DNA of 25,303 nucleotides, taken from Acidobacteriota bacterium (lineage in GTDB: Bacteria > Acidobacteriota > Vicinamibacteria > Vicinamibacterales > SCN-69-37). The DNA is taken from assembly GCA_021824055.1 (NCBI GenBank), contig JAKALV010000013.1:1-25303 (forward strand), read 5' to 3'. The notes beneath the pieces are model-generated. The model searched no databases and was not told the DNA's origin. It saw nothing but the letters and a program-made list of their open reading frames with translations. This document shows positions 11,832 to 19,643 of this stretch, piece after piece. Within the stretch, counting starts at the first letter, position 1. Every line of letters starts with the position of its first letter. Position numbers and translations under genes: made by a program.

Positions 11832-12677
11832 ATGACGCCCTGCCGCCGATCGATCGTGCTGCCGATCCTGTTCACGTGTGTGACGGGGCTGGGCATCGCG
11901 CGCGCGTCGGCGCAACCGACGGGGCCGCTCATGGTGCCGCCGCCCGGCAAGGCGGCGTCCGAGCGGATTCCGCTCCTGAAGGACGTCGACGTCATCCAGA
12001 AGCTCGGGAACCAGGTGCCGCTGGACGCGCCGTTCGTCGACGAGAACGGCAAGGACGTCACGCTCCGCGACTACTTCGGCAAGCGGCCGGTGGTGCTGGC
12101 GCTCGTGTATTACGAGTGCCCGATGCTGTGCACGCAGGTGCTCAACGGCGTGTTCAGCACGATGTCGGCGATGTCGTTCACCGCGGGCAGCGACTTCGAC
12201 CTGCTCGTCATCAGCTTCGACCCGGGCGAAACGCCCGCGCTGGCGCTGCAGAAGAAGAACGCGTATTTCGAGCGGTACCGCCGCCCCGGCTCGGAGAGCG
12301 GCATGCACTTTCTGACGGGCCGCCCCGACGCCATCAAGCAGATCACCGACGCGGTGGGCTTCAAGTACGCCTACGATCCGGCGATCGACCAGTTTGCGCA
12401 TCCGGCGCTCCTCACGGTGTTGACCACCGGCGGCCAGGTTTCGAAGTACCTCTACGGCATTGAATTCGCGCCGCGGGATCTGCGGCTGGCGCTCACCGAA
12501 GCCGGCCAGGGCACGGTGGGCACGGCGGTCGACCAGGCGCTGCTGTACTGCTACCACTACGACCCGGAAACCGGCAAATACGGGTTCGTCATCATGAACG
12601 TGGTCCGGCTCGGCGGCATTCTCACCGTGGCCTTGCTTGGATTCTTTATTGTTCGAAACGTGCGAGGACGCAGCTAG
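11832..12677 (+). CDS. sco1: SCO1/SenC-family copper chaperone
   Basis: A 281-residue thioredoxin-fold protein that delivers copper to, or reduces, the CuA centre of oxidase subunit II. It has an N-terminal signal (IVLPILFTCVTGLGIARASA, about residues 8-27). The copper motif is CPMLC (C96, C100) after VVLALVYYE, and the third ligand is His190 in QFAHPA. Unlike many SCO proteins it also has a C-terminal membrane helix (GGILTVALLGFFIVRNV), a form common in ACIII-linked operons. The start ATG is 1 nt after the previous stop. Its TAG abuts the ATG of the subunit II gene, which is the expected client. Confidence 0.92.
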   Translation: MTPCRRSIVLPILFTCVTGLGIARASAQPTGPLMVPPPGKAASERIPLLKDVDVIQKLGNQVPLDAPFVDENGKDVTLRDYFGKRPVVLALVYYECPMLCTQVLNGVFSTMSAMSFTAGSDFDLLVISFDPGETPALALQKKNAYFERYRRPGSESGMHFLTGRPDAIKQITDAVGFKYAYDPAIDQFAHPALLTVLTTGGQVSKYLYGIEFAPRDLRLALTEAGQGTVGTAVDQALLYCYHYDPETGKYGFVIMNVVRLGGILTVALLGFFIVRNVRGRS

Positions 12678-13637
12678 ATGTCGAGCTCTTTGCCTCTATT
12701 CCCGTTGTCCGCGTCGACCGTCTCCGGGGAGGTCGACACGCTGTTCTTCTTCATTCTCGGCGTGTCGGCGTTTTTCGCGATCCTCGTCTCGGCGCTGATG
12801 CTGTACTTCACGTTCAAGTATCGCAGTAAGAAGGCGGGCGACGCCGGCGCCGACATTCACGGCTCGCTGACGCTCGAACTGATCTGGACCGGCATTCCGT
12901 TCATCCTCGCGATGGTGATGTTCGTGTGGGGCGCGCAGCTGTTCTTCACGATGGCCAAGCCGCCGGCCGACGCGATGGATATCTTCGTGGTCGGCAAGCA
13001 GTGGATGTGGAAAGTGCAGCACCCCGAGGGTGTGCGCGAGATCAACGAAATGCACGTGCCGATCAACCGTCCCGTGCGGCTGACGCTGGGCTCGGAGGAC
13101 GTCATCCACGACTTCTTCATCCCCGCGTTCCGCGTGAAGATGGACGTGGTCCCGGGCCGGTTGACCACGATGTGGTTCACGGCCACGACGGTGGGCGAGT
13201 ACCACATCTTCTGCGGCCAGTACTGCGGCACGCGGCACTCGGGGATGATCGGCACGGTCGTGGCGATGATGCCCGACGACTACGAAGCATGGCTGGCCGG
13301 CGGCCGCACGACCGGATCGGCGGTGCAGAACGGCGAGCGGCTGTTCACCGATCTGTCCTGCATCACCTGCCACAAGGCCGACTCGTCGGGCCGCGGCCCG
13401 ACGCTGGGCGGCGTGTTCGGCAGCACGGTGCAGCTCAACGACGGCCGCAGGATCCTGGCCGACGAGAACTACCTGCGCGAGTCGATCATGACGCCGCAGG
13501 CCAAGGTGGTGCAGGGCTTCCAGCCGATCATGCCGACGTTCCAGGGGCTGGTCAGCGAGGAAAACCTGATGCAGCTTATTGCGTATGTGAAGACCTTGAA
13601 GCCGGCGGAAACCGCGCCGGTGCCCGTGAAGAAGTAG
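12678..13637 (+). CDS. ctaC: caa3 cytochrome oxidase subunit II with fused cytochrome c domain
   Basis: A 319-residue subunit II. It has two membrane helices (about residues 21-46 and 73-95), then a cupredoxin domain with the CuA ligands His144 (VIHDFF), Cys179, Cys183, His187 and Met190 in CGQYCGTRHSGM. Gln181 stands where many oxidases have Glu; this residue binds through its backbone, so the centre should be intact. A C-terminal class I cytochrome c domain carries CITCH (228-232) and a probable axial Met285 in PIMPTF, which makes the enzyme caa3-type. This fused domain is the likely acceptor of electrons from ACIII. There is no gap to the SCO gene and 9 nt to the subunit I gene. Confidence 0.95.
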   Translation: MSSSLPLFPLSASTVSGEVDTLFFFILGVSAFFAILVSALMLYFTFKYRSKKAGDAGADIHGSLTLELIWTGIPFILAMVMFVWGAQLFFTMAKPPADAMDIFVVGKQWMWKVQHPEGVREINEMHVPINRPVRLTLGSEDVIHDFFIPAFRVKMDVVPGRLTTMWFTATTVGEYHIFCGQYCGTRHSGMIGTVVAMMPDDYEAWLAGGRTTGSAVQNGERLFTDLSCITCHKADSSGRGPTLGGVFGSTVQLNDGRRILADENYLRESIMTPQAKVVQGFQPIMPTFQGLVSEENLMQLIAYVKTLKPAETAPVPVKK

Positions 13638-13646
13638 GCGACCGTG

Positions 13647-15299
13647 ATGAATGACGCAACCGTGCACCAGGAACCCAGTTATCTCGGCGCGCCGTACGGG
13701 CTGGCGGCGTGGCTCCTCACCAAGGACCACAAGCGCATCGCCATCCTCTATCTCATTTCCATCACGATCTTCTTCGCGATCGGCGCCGGCTTTGCGGCGA
13801 CCATCCGCGCGGAGCTGGTGACGCCCCAGGGCGACCTGGTGACGGCGGATCTCTACAACAAGCTCTTCACGCTGCACGGCGTCGTGATGATCTTCTTCTT
13901 CCTGATTCCGTCGATTCCGGCCGTGCTGGGCAACTTCTTCATCCCGATCATGATCGGCGCGAAGGACCTCGCCTTCCCGCGCATCAACCTGCTCAGCTGG
14001 TACATCTACGTCATCGGCGCGGTCATCACGCTGTCGGTGGTCATCTCGGGCGGCCTGGACACGGGCTGGACGTTCTACGCGCCGTTCAGCTCGATCTCGT
14101 CGAATACAGACGTCACGACCGCCGCCGTGGGCGTCTTCATCACGGGCTTCTCGTCGATCCTGACCGGCTTCAACTTCATCGTCACGGTGCACCGGATGCG
14201 CGCGCCGGGCATGACGTGGTTCCGCCTGCCGCTCTTCGTGTGGGCGAACTACGCGACCAGCCTGATCTTCATCCTCGGCACGCCGGTGGTGGCCATCACC
14301 GTGCTGCTCGTCGCGGCCGAGCGCGGGCTGCACCTCGGCATCTTCGATCCGCGCATCGGCGGCGATCCGGTGCTGTTCCAGCACCTGTTCTGGTTCTACT
14401 CGCATCCGGCGGTCTACATCATGATCCTGCCGGGCATGGGCGTGATCAGCGAGCTGGTCGCCAACGTGTCGCGCAAGCAGATCTTCGGCTACAGCTTCGT
14501 GGCGTTCTCGTCGATCGCCATCGCGATCATCGGGTTCCTCGTGTGGGGCCACCACATGTTCGTGTCGAGCCAGTCGATCTACGCGGGCCTGGTGTTCTCG
14601 ATCATCACGATGCTCGTGGCCGTGCCCTCCGCCGTCAAGACGTTCAACTGGACCGCCACGATGTACCGGGGCTCGATCACCTGGGACTCGCCGCTGTTCT
14701 GGGTGCTCGGCTTCATGGGCCTGTTCCTGGTCGGCGGCCTCACGGGCCTGTTCCTCGGCACGATGGGCCTCGACGTCCACCTGCACGACACCTACTTCGT
14801 GGTGGCGCACTTCCACTACATCATGGTCGGCGGCGGCGTCACGGCGTTCCTCGGCGGCCTGCACTTTTACTGGCCGAAGATGACCGGCCGGATGTACTCC
14901 GAGCCGCTGGCCAAGGTCTCCGCGATGCTGGTGTTCTTCGGGTTCAACCTGACGTTCTTCCCGCAGTTCATCCTCGGCTACATGGGCATGCCGCGCCGCT
15001 ACCACGCCTATCCGCCGGAATTCCAGGTGCTGAACGTGATGTCGACCGGCGGCGCGATGGTGCTGGGCACCGGCTACTTCCTGATCCTGATCTACCTGCT
15101 CTACTCGCTCTTCAAGGGGCCGAAGGCACCGGCGAATCCCTGGGGCGCCACGGGCCTGGAATGGCAGCTCCAGTCGCCGCCCATCACCCACAACTTCCAC
15201 GAAATTCCGGTGGTCACCGAAGAGGCCTACGACTACCTGCACGCGCCCGCGCCGCAGCTCGCGATCCCGGCGTCGCCGCGCGAGGTGACTCATGAGTAA
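13647..15299 (+). CDS. ctaD: Cytochrome c oxidase subunit I, A2-type haem-copper oxidase
   Basis: A 550-residue catalytic subunit with twelve expected helices. The low-spin haem a ligands are H77 and H390. H388 binds haem a3. The CuB ligands are H253, H302 and H303, and Y257 is the residue normally cross-linked to H253. K331 (PSAVKTFNW) marks the K channel, and H380-D381 the Mg site. Helix VI reads YSHPAVY (251-257): the Glu of HPEVY is replaced by Ala, with Tyr-Ser one turn away, the definition of the A2 subfamily. I chose ATG 13647. A GTG directly in front at 13644 would add one residue and cannot be excluded. The stop overlaps subunit III by 8 bp. Confidence 0.96.
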   Translation: MNDATVHQEPSYLGAPYGLAAWLLTKDHKRIAILYLISITIFFAIGAGFAATIRAELVTPQGDLVTADLYNKLFTLHGVVMIFFFLIPSIPAVLGNFFIPIMIGAKDLAFPRINLLSWYIYVIGAVITLSVVISGGLDTGWTFYAPFSSISSNTDVTTAAVGVFITGFSSILTGFNFIVTVHRMRAPGMTWFRLPLFVWANYATSLIFILGTPVVAITVLLVAAERGLHLGIFDPRIGGDPVLFQHLFWFYSHPAVYIMILPGMGVISELVANVSRKQIFGYSFVAFSSIAIAIIGFLVWGHHMFVSSQSIYAGLVFSIITMLVAVPSAVKTFNWTATMYRGSITWDSPLFWVLGFMGLFLVGGLTGLFLGTMGLDVHLHDTYFVVAHFHYIMVGGGVTAFLGGLHFYWPKMTGRMYSEPLAKVSAMLVFFGFNLTFFPQFILGYMGMPRRYHAYPPEFQVLNVMSTGGAMVLGTGYFLILIYLLYSLFKGPKAPANPWGATGLEWQLQSPPITHNFHEIPVVTEEAYDYLHAPAPQLAIPASPREVTHE

Positions 15300-15954
15300 C
15301 GCCGCGCCGACCGCCAAGCCGCACCCGAAGCTGCAGCCGCACTTCCATTCCATGGAACAACAGCTCGAGGCGTCCACCCTCGGGATGTGGGTGTTCCTCG
15401 TCACCGAAGTGATGTTCTTCGGCGGCATGTTCATGGCCTACCTGGTCTACCGCAACATGTACCCGCACGCGTGGGTCGAAGCCAGCCACGAGCTGAACTG
15501 GCAGCTCGGCGGACTGAACACGATGGTGCTGATCATGAGCTCGCTCACGATGGCGCTGGCCGTGCGCGCGGCGATGCTGGGCCAGAAGCGCGGCCAGCTC
15601 GTCAACCTGTCGCTGACCATCCTGCTCGGCTGCGTGTTCCTCGTGGTCAAGTTCTTCGAGTACAAAGCGAAGTTCGAACATCATCTGGTGCCGGGACCGC
15701 ATTTCGACCCGACGCTCGAACAGGGCATGCAGATCTTCTTCTCGCTGTACTTCATGCTGACCGGCGTCCACGCCGCCCATATGATCATCGGCATCGTGAT
15801 GATGACCATCATCCTCACCATGGCCGCCCGCGACTCGTTCAACGCCGAGTACTACACACCGGTTGAAGTGGCCGGGCTCTACTGGCACTTCGTCGACATC
15901 GTGTGGATCTTCCTCTTCCCGTTGCTGTATCTGCTTGGACGGCACGGAGCCTAA
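15292..15954 (+). CDS. ctaE: Cytochrome c oxidase subunit III
   Basis: A 220-residue five-helix subunit III, the short form usual in caa3 oxidases. Typical stretches are STLGMWVFLVTEVMFFGGMF (about residues 28-47), ending with AYLVYRN; GLNTMVLIMSSLTMALAV; and the C-terminal LTGVHAAHMIIGI and VAGLYWHFVDIVWIFLFPLLYL. It has no metal centre; in the family it stabilises the binuclear centre and the proton uptake path of subunit I. The ATG lies in ATGAGTAA, overlapping the subunit I stop, and GAGGTGA at 15282-15288 serves as ribosome site. Confidence 0.95.
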   Translation: MSNAAPTAKPHPKLQPHFHSMEQQLEASTLGMWVFLVTEVMFFGGMFMAYLVYRNMYPHAWVEASHELNWQLGGLNTMVLIMSSLTMALAVRAAMLGQKRGQLVNLSLTILLGCVFLVVKFFEYKAKFEHHLVPGPHFDPTLEQGMQIFFSLYFMLTGVHAAHMIIGIVMMTIILTMAARDSFNAEYYTPVEVAGLYWHFVDIVWIFLFPLLYLLGRHGA

Positions 15955-15957
15955 GCC

Positions 15958-16257
15958 ATGTCACACCAGGTCCCTTCCATCCGCATGTATGTCAGCGTCT
16001 TTCTGGCGCTGCTGCTCTTCACCGCCACCACCGTCTGGGTCGCCGGCCTGGACCTGGGCGCGCTGAACACGCCCGTGGCGCTCGGCATCGCGATCACCAA
16101 GGGCTCGCTCGTGATCCTGTTCTTTATGGGCGTGCGCCACAACACGCCGCTCACCAAGACGGTGGCCATCTCCGGCTTCCTGTGGCTGCTGATCCTGTTC
16201 TCTCTGGGCATGAACGACTACCTCACCAGAGGCTGGCTGGGAATCGCGGGGAGATAG
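15958..16257 (+). CDS. ctaF: Cytochrome c oxidase subunit IV (prokaryotic type)
   Basis: A 99-residue membrane protein with three predicted helices (about 11-30, 40-60 and 70-87), matching the small bacterial subunit IV that closes caa3 operons. The stretch ALGIAITKGSLVILFFMGVRHNTPLTK is typical of that family, including the charged short loop after helix II. Family members have no cofactor and stabilise the complex. It begins 3 nt after subunit III and is the last gene of the respiratory operon. Its TAG stop runs straight into a heptamer repeat. Confidence 0.9.
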   Translation: MSHQVPSIRMYVSVFLALLLFTATTVWVAGLDLGALNTPVALGIAITKGSLVILFFMGVRHNTPLTKTVAISGFLWLLILFSLGMNDYLTRGWLGIAGR

Positions 16258-16367
16258 GGTCCAGGGTCCAGGGTCCAGGGTCCAGGGTCCAGGGTCCAGG
16301 GTCCAGGGTCCAGGGTCCAGGGTCCAGGGTCCCCGAGTCCCAGGGTCCCAGAGTCCCAGGGTCCCGG
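16257..16367. repeat. GGGTCCA heptamer tandem array
   Basis: Ten perfect head-to-tail GGGTCCA units run from 16257 to 16326. An eleventh imperfect unit follows, then degenerate 8-bp forms (GGGTCCCA and GAGTCCCA alternating) to about 16367. The array begins on the last base of the ctaF stop codon. Its GGTCC core is shared with the element at 1228-1424. Confidence 0.95.
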
Positions 16368-16390
16368 GCCAACAGTCTCCGCTGTTGGCC
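16367..16390 (+). terminator. Hairpin after the respiratory operon, possible terminator
   Basis: GGCCAACAG (16367-16375) and CTGTTGGCC (16382-16390) form a perfect 9-bp stem around a 6-nt loop. No T-run follows, so it is either a weak intrinsic terminator or a 3'-end stabilising structure. Confidence 0.5.
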
Positions 16391-16434
16391 GAACGCCGGC
16401 CGCCGTTGGCCGATTTCCTGCTTCGCGCGGCCGG

Positions 16435-16498
16435 TTGCGCGCGTCATTGTGACGTGCGTACACTGGCCGTTCTCATTTATGACCGTCGGCGTCACAAT
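16435..16498 (+). promoter_or_regulatory. Putative promoter of the export operon with a spanning inverted repeat
   Basis: TTGCGC (16435-16440) and TACACT (16459-16464), 18 bp apart, form a plausible but imperfect promoter. A perfect 9-bp inverted repeat brackets the -10 box: ATTGTGACG (16446-16454) inside the -35/-10 spacer and CGTCACAAT (16490-16498) downstream of the likely start site. The arm centres are 44 bp apart, about four helical turns. This resembles a paired operator, though no regulator gene is nearby. Confidence 0.4.
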
Positions 16499-16499
16499 C

Positions 16500-16503
16500 G
16501 AGG
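16500..16503 (+). promoter_or_regulatory. Ribosome binding site for the GTG start at 16510
   Basis: GAGG lies 6 nt before the GTG at 16510. No ATG in this frame lies near the N-terminal region, so this site supports the GTG start. Confidence 0.6.
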
Positions 16504-16509
16504 TCTCTC

Positions 16510-17760
16510 GTGGCTGAGTTGAAAGACGAACTCGCGGCACTGCGGATCGAGCGCGCGCCCCTACGCGAATCCGGTGCCGGATGGATCAACTGGGTGGTCG
16601 TGCTGGCCGTGCTGGCGGGCGGCGGGTATGCCGCGTACCGCTGGTTCACGCGCGAACGGCCGGTGGAGGTGCAGGTGGCCACGGTTACCGAGCGGGCCGC
16701 CGGCACGCAGGCGGCGGTGCTGAACGCGTCCGGCTACGTCACGGCGCGTCGCCGCGCCACCGTGTCGTCCAAGATCACCGGCAAGGTCATCGAAGTGAAC
16801 GTGGACGAAGGCATGGCCGTGAAGCAAGGTCAAGTCCTCGCGCGACTCGACGATGCCACGGCCCGGGCGGCGCTCGCGCTGGCCGACGCGCAGCGCGTGG
16901 CGTCCGAGCGCACCGCGCGCGAGGACGAGGTGCGACTGGCGAACGCGCGCGTGGTCCTCGGACGCCAGCAGCGCCTGGTCAAGGACGGGTTCGCCACGCA
17001 GGCGGACGTGGACGACGCGAAATCGAACGTGGACGCGCTGCTCGCGCGGCTGGATCTCGAACGCCAGCAGGTGGAAGTGGCGAAGCGGCAGGTGGAGGTT
17101 GAGCAGACGAACCTCGACAACTCCGTGATCCGCGCGCCGTTCAGCGGCATCGCGATCACCAAGGACGCGCAACCGGGTGAAATGGTCTCGCCGGTCTCGG
17201 CCGGCGGCGGCTTCACGCGCACGGGCATCTGCACGATCGTCGACATGCGGTCGCTCGAAGTCGAAGTGGACGTCAACGAGAGCTACATCGGCCGCGTGAA
17301 GCCGGGCCAGACGGTGACCGCCGTGCTGGACGCCTATCCCGACTGGCCGATTCCGGCGTACGTGATCACCGTCGTGCCGACCGCCGATCGCCAGAAGGCC
17401 ACGGTGCTCGTGCGCATCGGCTTCAAGGCGCTGGCGGGCGCGCGTGGCGTGCTCGACCCGCGCATTCTGCCCGACATGGGCGTCAAGGTGACGTTCCTGC
17501 GCGACGAGACGGACGCCGCGCCGCCCATGGTTGCGGCGCAGCCGACGTCGCTCGTGCCGAAAGCCGCGATTGTCACGGACAAGAATCAGGCGTTCGTGTT
17601 CGTCGTGCGCGGCGATCGCGTGGCGCGCGTGGCCGTGCGCGTCGGGGGCGCCGACGGCGACCGGATGGAAGTGCTCGCCGGTCTGGCCGCGGGCGACCGC
17701 GTCGTCGTGTCGCCGCCGCCGGCGCTGGCGTCGGGCGCCCTGATTTCCGTCAAACCGTAA
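16510..17760 (+). CDS. Periplasmic adaptor (MacA/HlyD-like) of an ABC export system
   Basis: A 416-residue membrane fusion protein. It has a cytoplasmic N-terminus of about 27 residues, one membrane helix (about 26-45, NWVVVLAVLAGGGYAAYRWF), then the adaptor domains. The first half of the lipoyl/barrel-sandwich domain is SGYVTARRRATVSSKITGKV followed by VDEGMAVKQGQVLARLDD. A long Ala/Gln/Glu/Arg-rich coiled-coil hairpin (about 118-205) follows, then the second half VIRAPFSGIAITKDAQPGEMV, a beta-barrel and a membrane-proximal domain. It would link the inner-membrane ABC permeases to an outer-membrane channel; no TolC-like gene is in the window. It is the first gene of the export operon, 30 nt before the ATPase gene. 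Confidence 0.88.
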   Translation: MAELKDELAALRIERAPLRESGAGWINWVVVLAVLAGGGYAAYRWFTRERPVEVQVATVTERAAGTQAAVLNASGYVTARRRATVSSKITGKVIEVNVDEGMAVKQGQVLARLDDATARAALALADAQRVASERTAREDEVRLANARVVLGRQQRLVKDGFATQADVDDAKSNVDALLARLDLERQQVEVAKRQVEVEQTNLDNSVIRAPFSGIAITKDAQPGEMVSPVSAGGGFTRTGICTIVDMRSLEVEVDVNESYIGRVKPGQTVTAVLDAYPDWPIPAYVITVVPTADRQKATVLVRIGFKALAGARGVLDPRILPDMGVKVTFLRDETDAAPPMVAAQPTSLVPKAAIVTDKNQAFVFVVRGDRVARVAVRVGGADGDRMEVLAGLAAGDRVVVSPPPALASGALISVKP

Positions 17761-17790
17761 ATCCGTTTCGGCATCGCAGGAGCTGCGCTG

Positions 17791-18486
17791 ATGAGTTCGA
17801 ATCCGCTCGTGAACATCACCAACGTCCACAAGTTCTTCAAGCGCGGATCCGAGCGCGTGGACGTGCTGAACGGCGTCAACCTGTCGGTGCCGCAGGGCGA
17901 CTTTCTCGCGCTGATGGGCCCGTCGGGCTCGGGCAAGACCACGCTGCTGAACCTGATGGGCGGCCTGGACGCGCCGACGAGCGGCTCGATCGAAGTGGCC
18001 GGCGTCGAGATCCACACGCTCGGCGGCGGCGCGCTGTCGAGGTGGCGCGCGCAGAACATCGGCTTCGTCTTCCAGCTCTACAACCTGCTGCCGGTGCTGA
18101 CCGCCCAGCGCAACGTCGAGCTGCCGCTGCTGCTCACGCATCTGGGCGGCGCGGAGCGGCGCACGCGCGCGGCGATCGCGCTCAAGCTGGTCGGCCTCGC
18201 CGATCGCGCCCGGCATCTACCGCGCCAGTTGTCCGGCGGCCAGGAGCAGCGCGTCGGCATCGCCCGCGCCATCGTCACGGATCCCACGCTGCTGCTCTGC
18301 GACGAGCCCACCGGCGATCTCGACCGCAAGGCCGGCGACGAGATCCTCGATCTGCTGCACACGCTCAATCGCGAGCACGGCAAGACGATCGTGATGGTCA
18401 CGCACGATCCCCACGCCGCGGAACGCGCCACGCGCACGCTTCACCTCGAGAAGGGGACGCTCATGCCGGAGGCGGCCACGCCGTGA
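17791..18486 (+). CDS. ABC transporter ATPase, MacB/LolD-type
   Basis: A 231-residue stand-alone ATPase of the MacB/LolD/FtsE group, which powers mechanotransmission rather than classical transport. Motifs: Walker A GPSGSGKTT (43-51), the subfamily-specific Q-loop VFQLYNLLPVLTAQRNVELPL, signature LSGGQEQRV (147-155), Walker B LLLCDEPTGDLD (about 167-178) and switch His205 (VTHDP). AGGAG at 17778-17782, 8 nt before the ATG, supports the start. Its TGA overlaps the GTG of the next permease gene (GTGA), so subunits are probably made in balance. The substrate cannot be told from sequence. Confidence 0.92.
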   Translation: MSSNPLVNITNVHKFFKRGSERVDVLNGVNLSVPQGDFLALMGPSGSGKTTLLNLMGGLDAPTSGSIEVAGVEIHTLGGGALSRWRAQNIGFVFQLYNLLPVLTAQRNVELPLLLTHLGGAERRTRAAIALKLVGLADRARHLPRQLSGGQEQRVGIARAIVTDPTLLLCDEPTGDLDRKAGDEILDLLHTLNREHGKTIVMVTHDPHAAERATRTLHLEKGTLMPEAATP

Positions 18487-19631
18487 AGTACTTCTACCTG
18501 ATCTGGCGGAACTTGCTGCGCCGCAAGACGCGCTCGGCGTTCACGCTGCTGATGATCTTCATCGCGTTCGTGCTCTACGGTTTCCTGATGACCGTCCGCG
18601 CGGCGTTCGTCGGCGGCGTCCAGGTGGCCAGCGCCGAGCGCCTGATCATGACGCACAAGGTGAGCCTCGTGCAGTTGCTGCCCATCTCGTACGAGCAGCA
18701 GATTCGCACGACCCCCGGCGTGACCGCCGTCACCCACAGCACGTGGTTCGGCGGCACCTACCAGGACAAGGCGAACCAGTTCGCCGTGATGGCCGTCGAC
18801 CCTGCGCCGTTTCTCAACATGTTCCCGGAGTTCAAGATCACCGACGCGGAAAAGGCGGCCTGGCTGGCGGACCGCCAGGGCGCGATCGTCGGCCGCGACA
18901 GCGCCAATCGATTTCACTGGAAGGTCGGCGACCGCGTGCCGATCAAGGCCACGATCTGGCAGCCGAAGCAGGGCGACACCTGGTTCTTCAACATTTCGGG
19001 CATCTACGACGGCGACAAGGAAGTGGACAAGACGACGTTCTATTTCCGGTACGACTATCTTGACGAGAACCGGCGTGGCGCGTACGGCATGGTCGGCTGG
19101 TACGCCATCCGGGTCGCGGATCCGAATCGCGCCGCTGAGATCGGCTCGGCGATCGACGCGCAGTTCGCCAACTCGTCGGCGGAGACCAAGACGTCGCCGG
19201 AAAAGGCCTTCATGCAGGGCTTCGCGAATCAGATCGGCAACATCGGCTTCATGCTGGTCGGCATCGTCAGCGTGGTGCTGGTGCTGCTGCTGCTGAACGT
19301 GGCGAATCAGATGGGCCAGTCCGTGCGCGAACGGACGAGCGAGATCGGCGTCCTGAAGACGCTGGGCTTCTCCAACGGCCTGGTGATGGCGTTGCTGCTC
19401 GCCGAGTCCGAGCTCATCGCGGTGATCGGCGGCCTGGCCGGGCTGGGTCTGGTCTACGTGCTGGTGCAGAGCGGCGGATTCAACAACGCGTTTCTGCCGG
19501 TGTTCGTGTTCACCACGCGCGACCTGGCCGCCGGCGTCGCGCTCTGCCTGGCCCTGGGTCTGCTCGCGGGCGTCTTCCCGGCCGCGGCCGCCATGCGACT
19601 GCGCATCACCGACGCGCTTCGAAGGAACTGA
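18483..19631 (+). CDS. FtsX/MacB-like ABC permease, first copy
   Basis: A 382-residue permease with the four-helix FtsX/MacB layout: a first helix near the N-terminus (about 19-38, SAFTLLMIFIAFVLYGFLMTV), a periplasmic MacB-PCD-like domain of about 220 residues, then three C-terminal helices. The cytoplasmic coupling stretch SVRERTSEIGVLKTLGFSNGLVMALLLAESELIAVIGG is diagnostic of the family. I chose the GTG at 18483, which overlaps the ATPase stop. The frame is open much further upstream, but that part is an out-of-frame reading of the ATPase gene. The periplasmic domain has little resemblance to the second permease, so the pair is probably a heterodimer as in LolC/LolE. Confidence 0.87.
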   Translation: MKYFYLIWRNLLRRKTRSAFTLLMIFIAFVLYGFLMTVRAAFVGGVQVASAERLIMTHKVSLVQLLPISYEQQIRTTPGVTAVTHSTWFGGTYQDKANQFAVMAVDPAPFLNMFPEFKITDAEKAAWLADRQGAIVGRDSANRFHWKVGDRVPIKATIWQPKQGDTWFFNISGIYDGDKEVDKTTFYFRYDYLDENRRGAYGMVGWYAIRVADPNRAAEIGSAIDAQFANSSAETKTSPEKAFMQGFANQIGNIGFMLVGIVSVVLVLLLLNVANQMGQSVRERTSEIGVLKTLGFSNGLVMALLLAESELIAVIGGLAGLGLVYVLVQSGGFNNAFLPVFVFTTRDLAAGVALCLALGLLAGVFPAAAAMRLRITDALRRN

Positions 19632-19643
19632 GGCCCATCGATC

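Noticed and set aside
13321..13637. Separate cytochrome c gene after the oxidase subunit II domain
   Set aside because: The CITCH domain is in the same uninterrupted frame as the CuA domain. This is the standard caa3 fusion and not two genes.
14391..14420. Loss of the catalytic Glu in HPEVY as a sign of a broken oxidase
   Set aside because: The Tyr-Ser substitution is the regular A2-type arrangement, and all metal ligands are intact.
12696..15434. A 912-codon open frame on the minus strand opposite the oxidase genes
   Set aside because: It is rich in His, Arg, Asp and Glu with no domain motif, and lies opposite unmistakable caa3 genes. Such long antisense frames arise from third-position GC in GC-rich coding DNA.
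16479..16517. A 12-residue leader peptide (MTVGVTIEVSRG) ending just inside the adaptor gene
   Set aside because: It overlaps the GTG start and could couple translation, but it has no ribosome site of its own and short frames like this are expected by chance.
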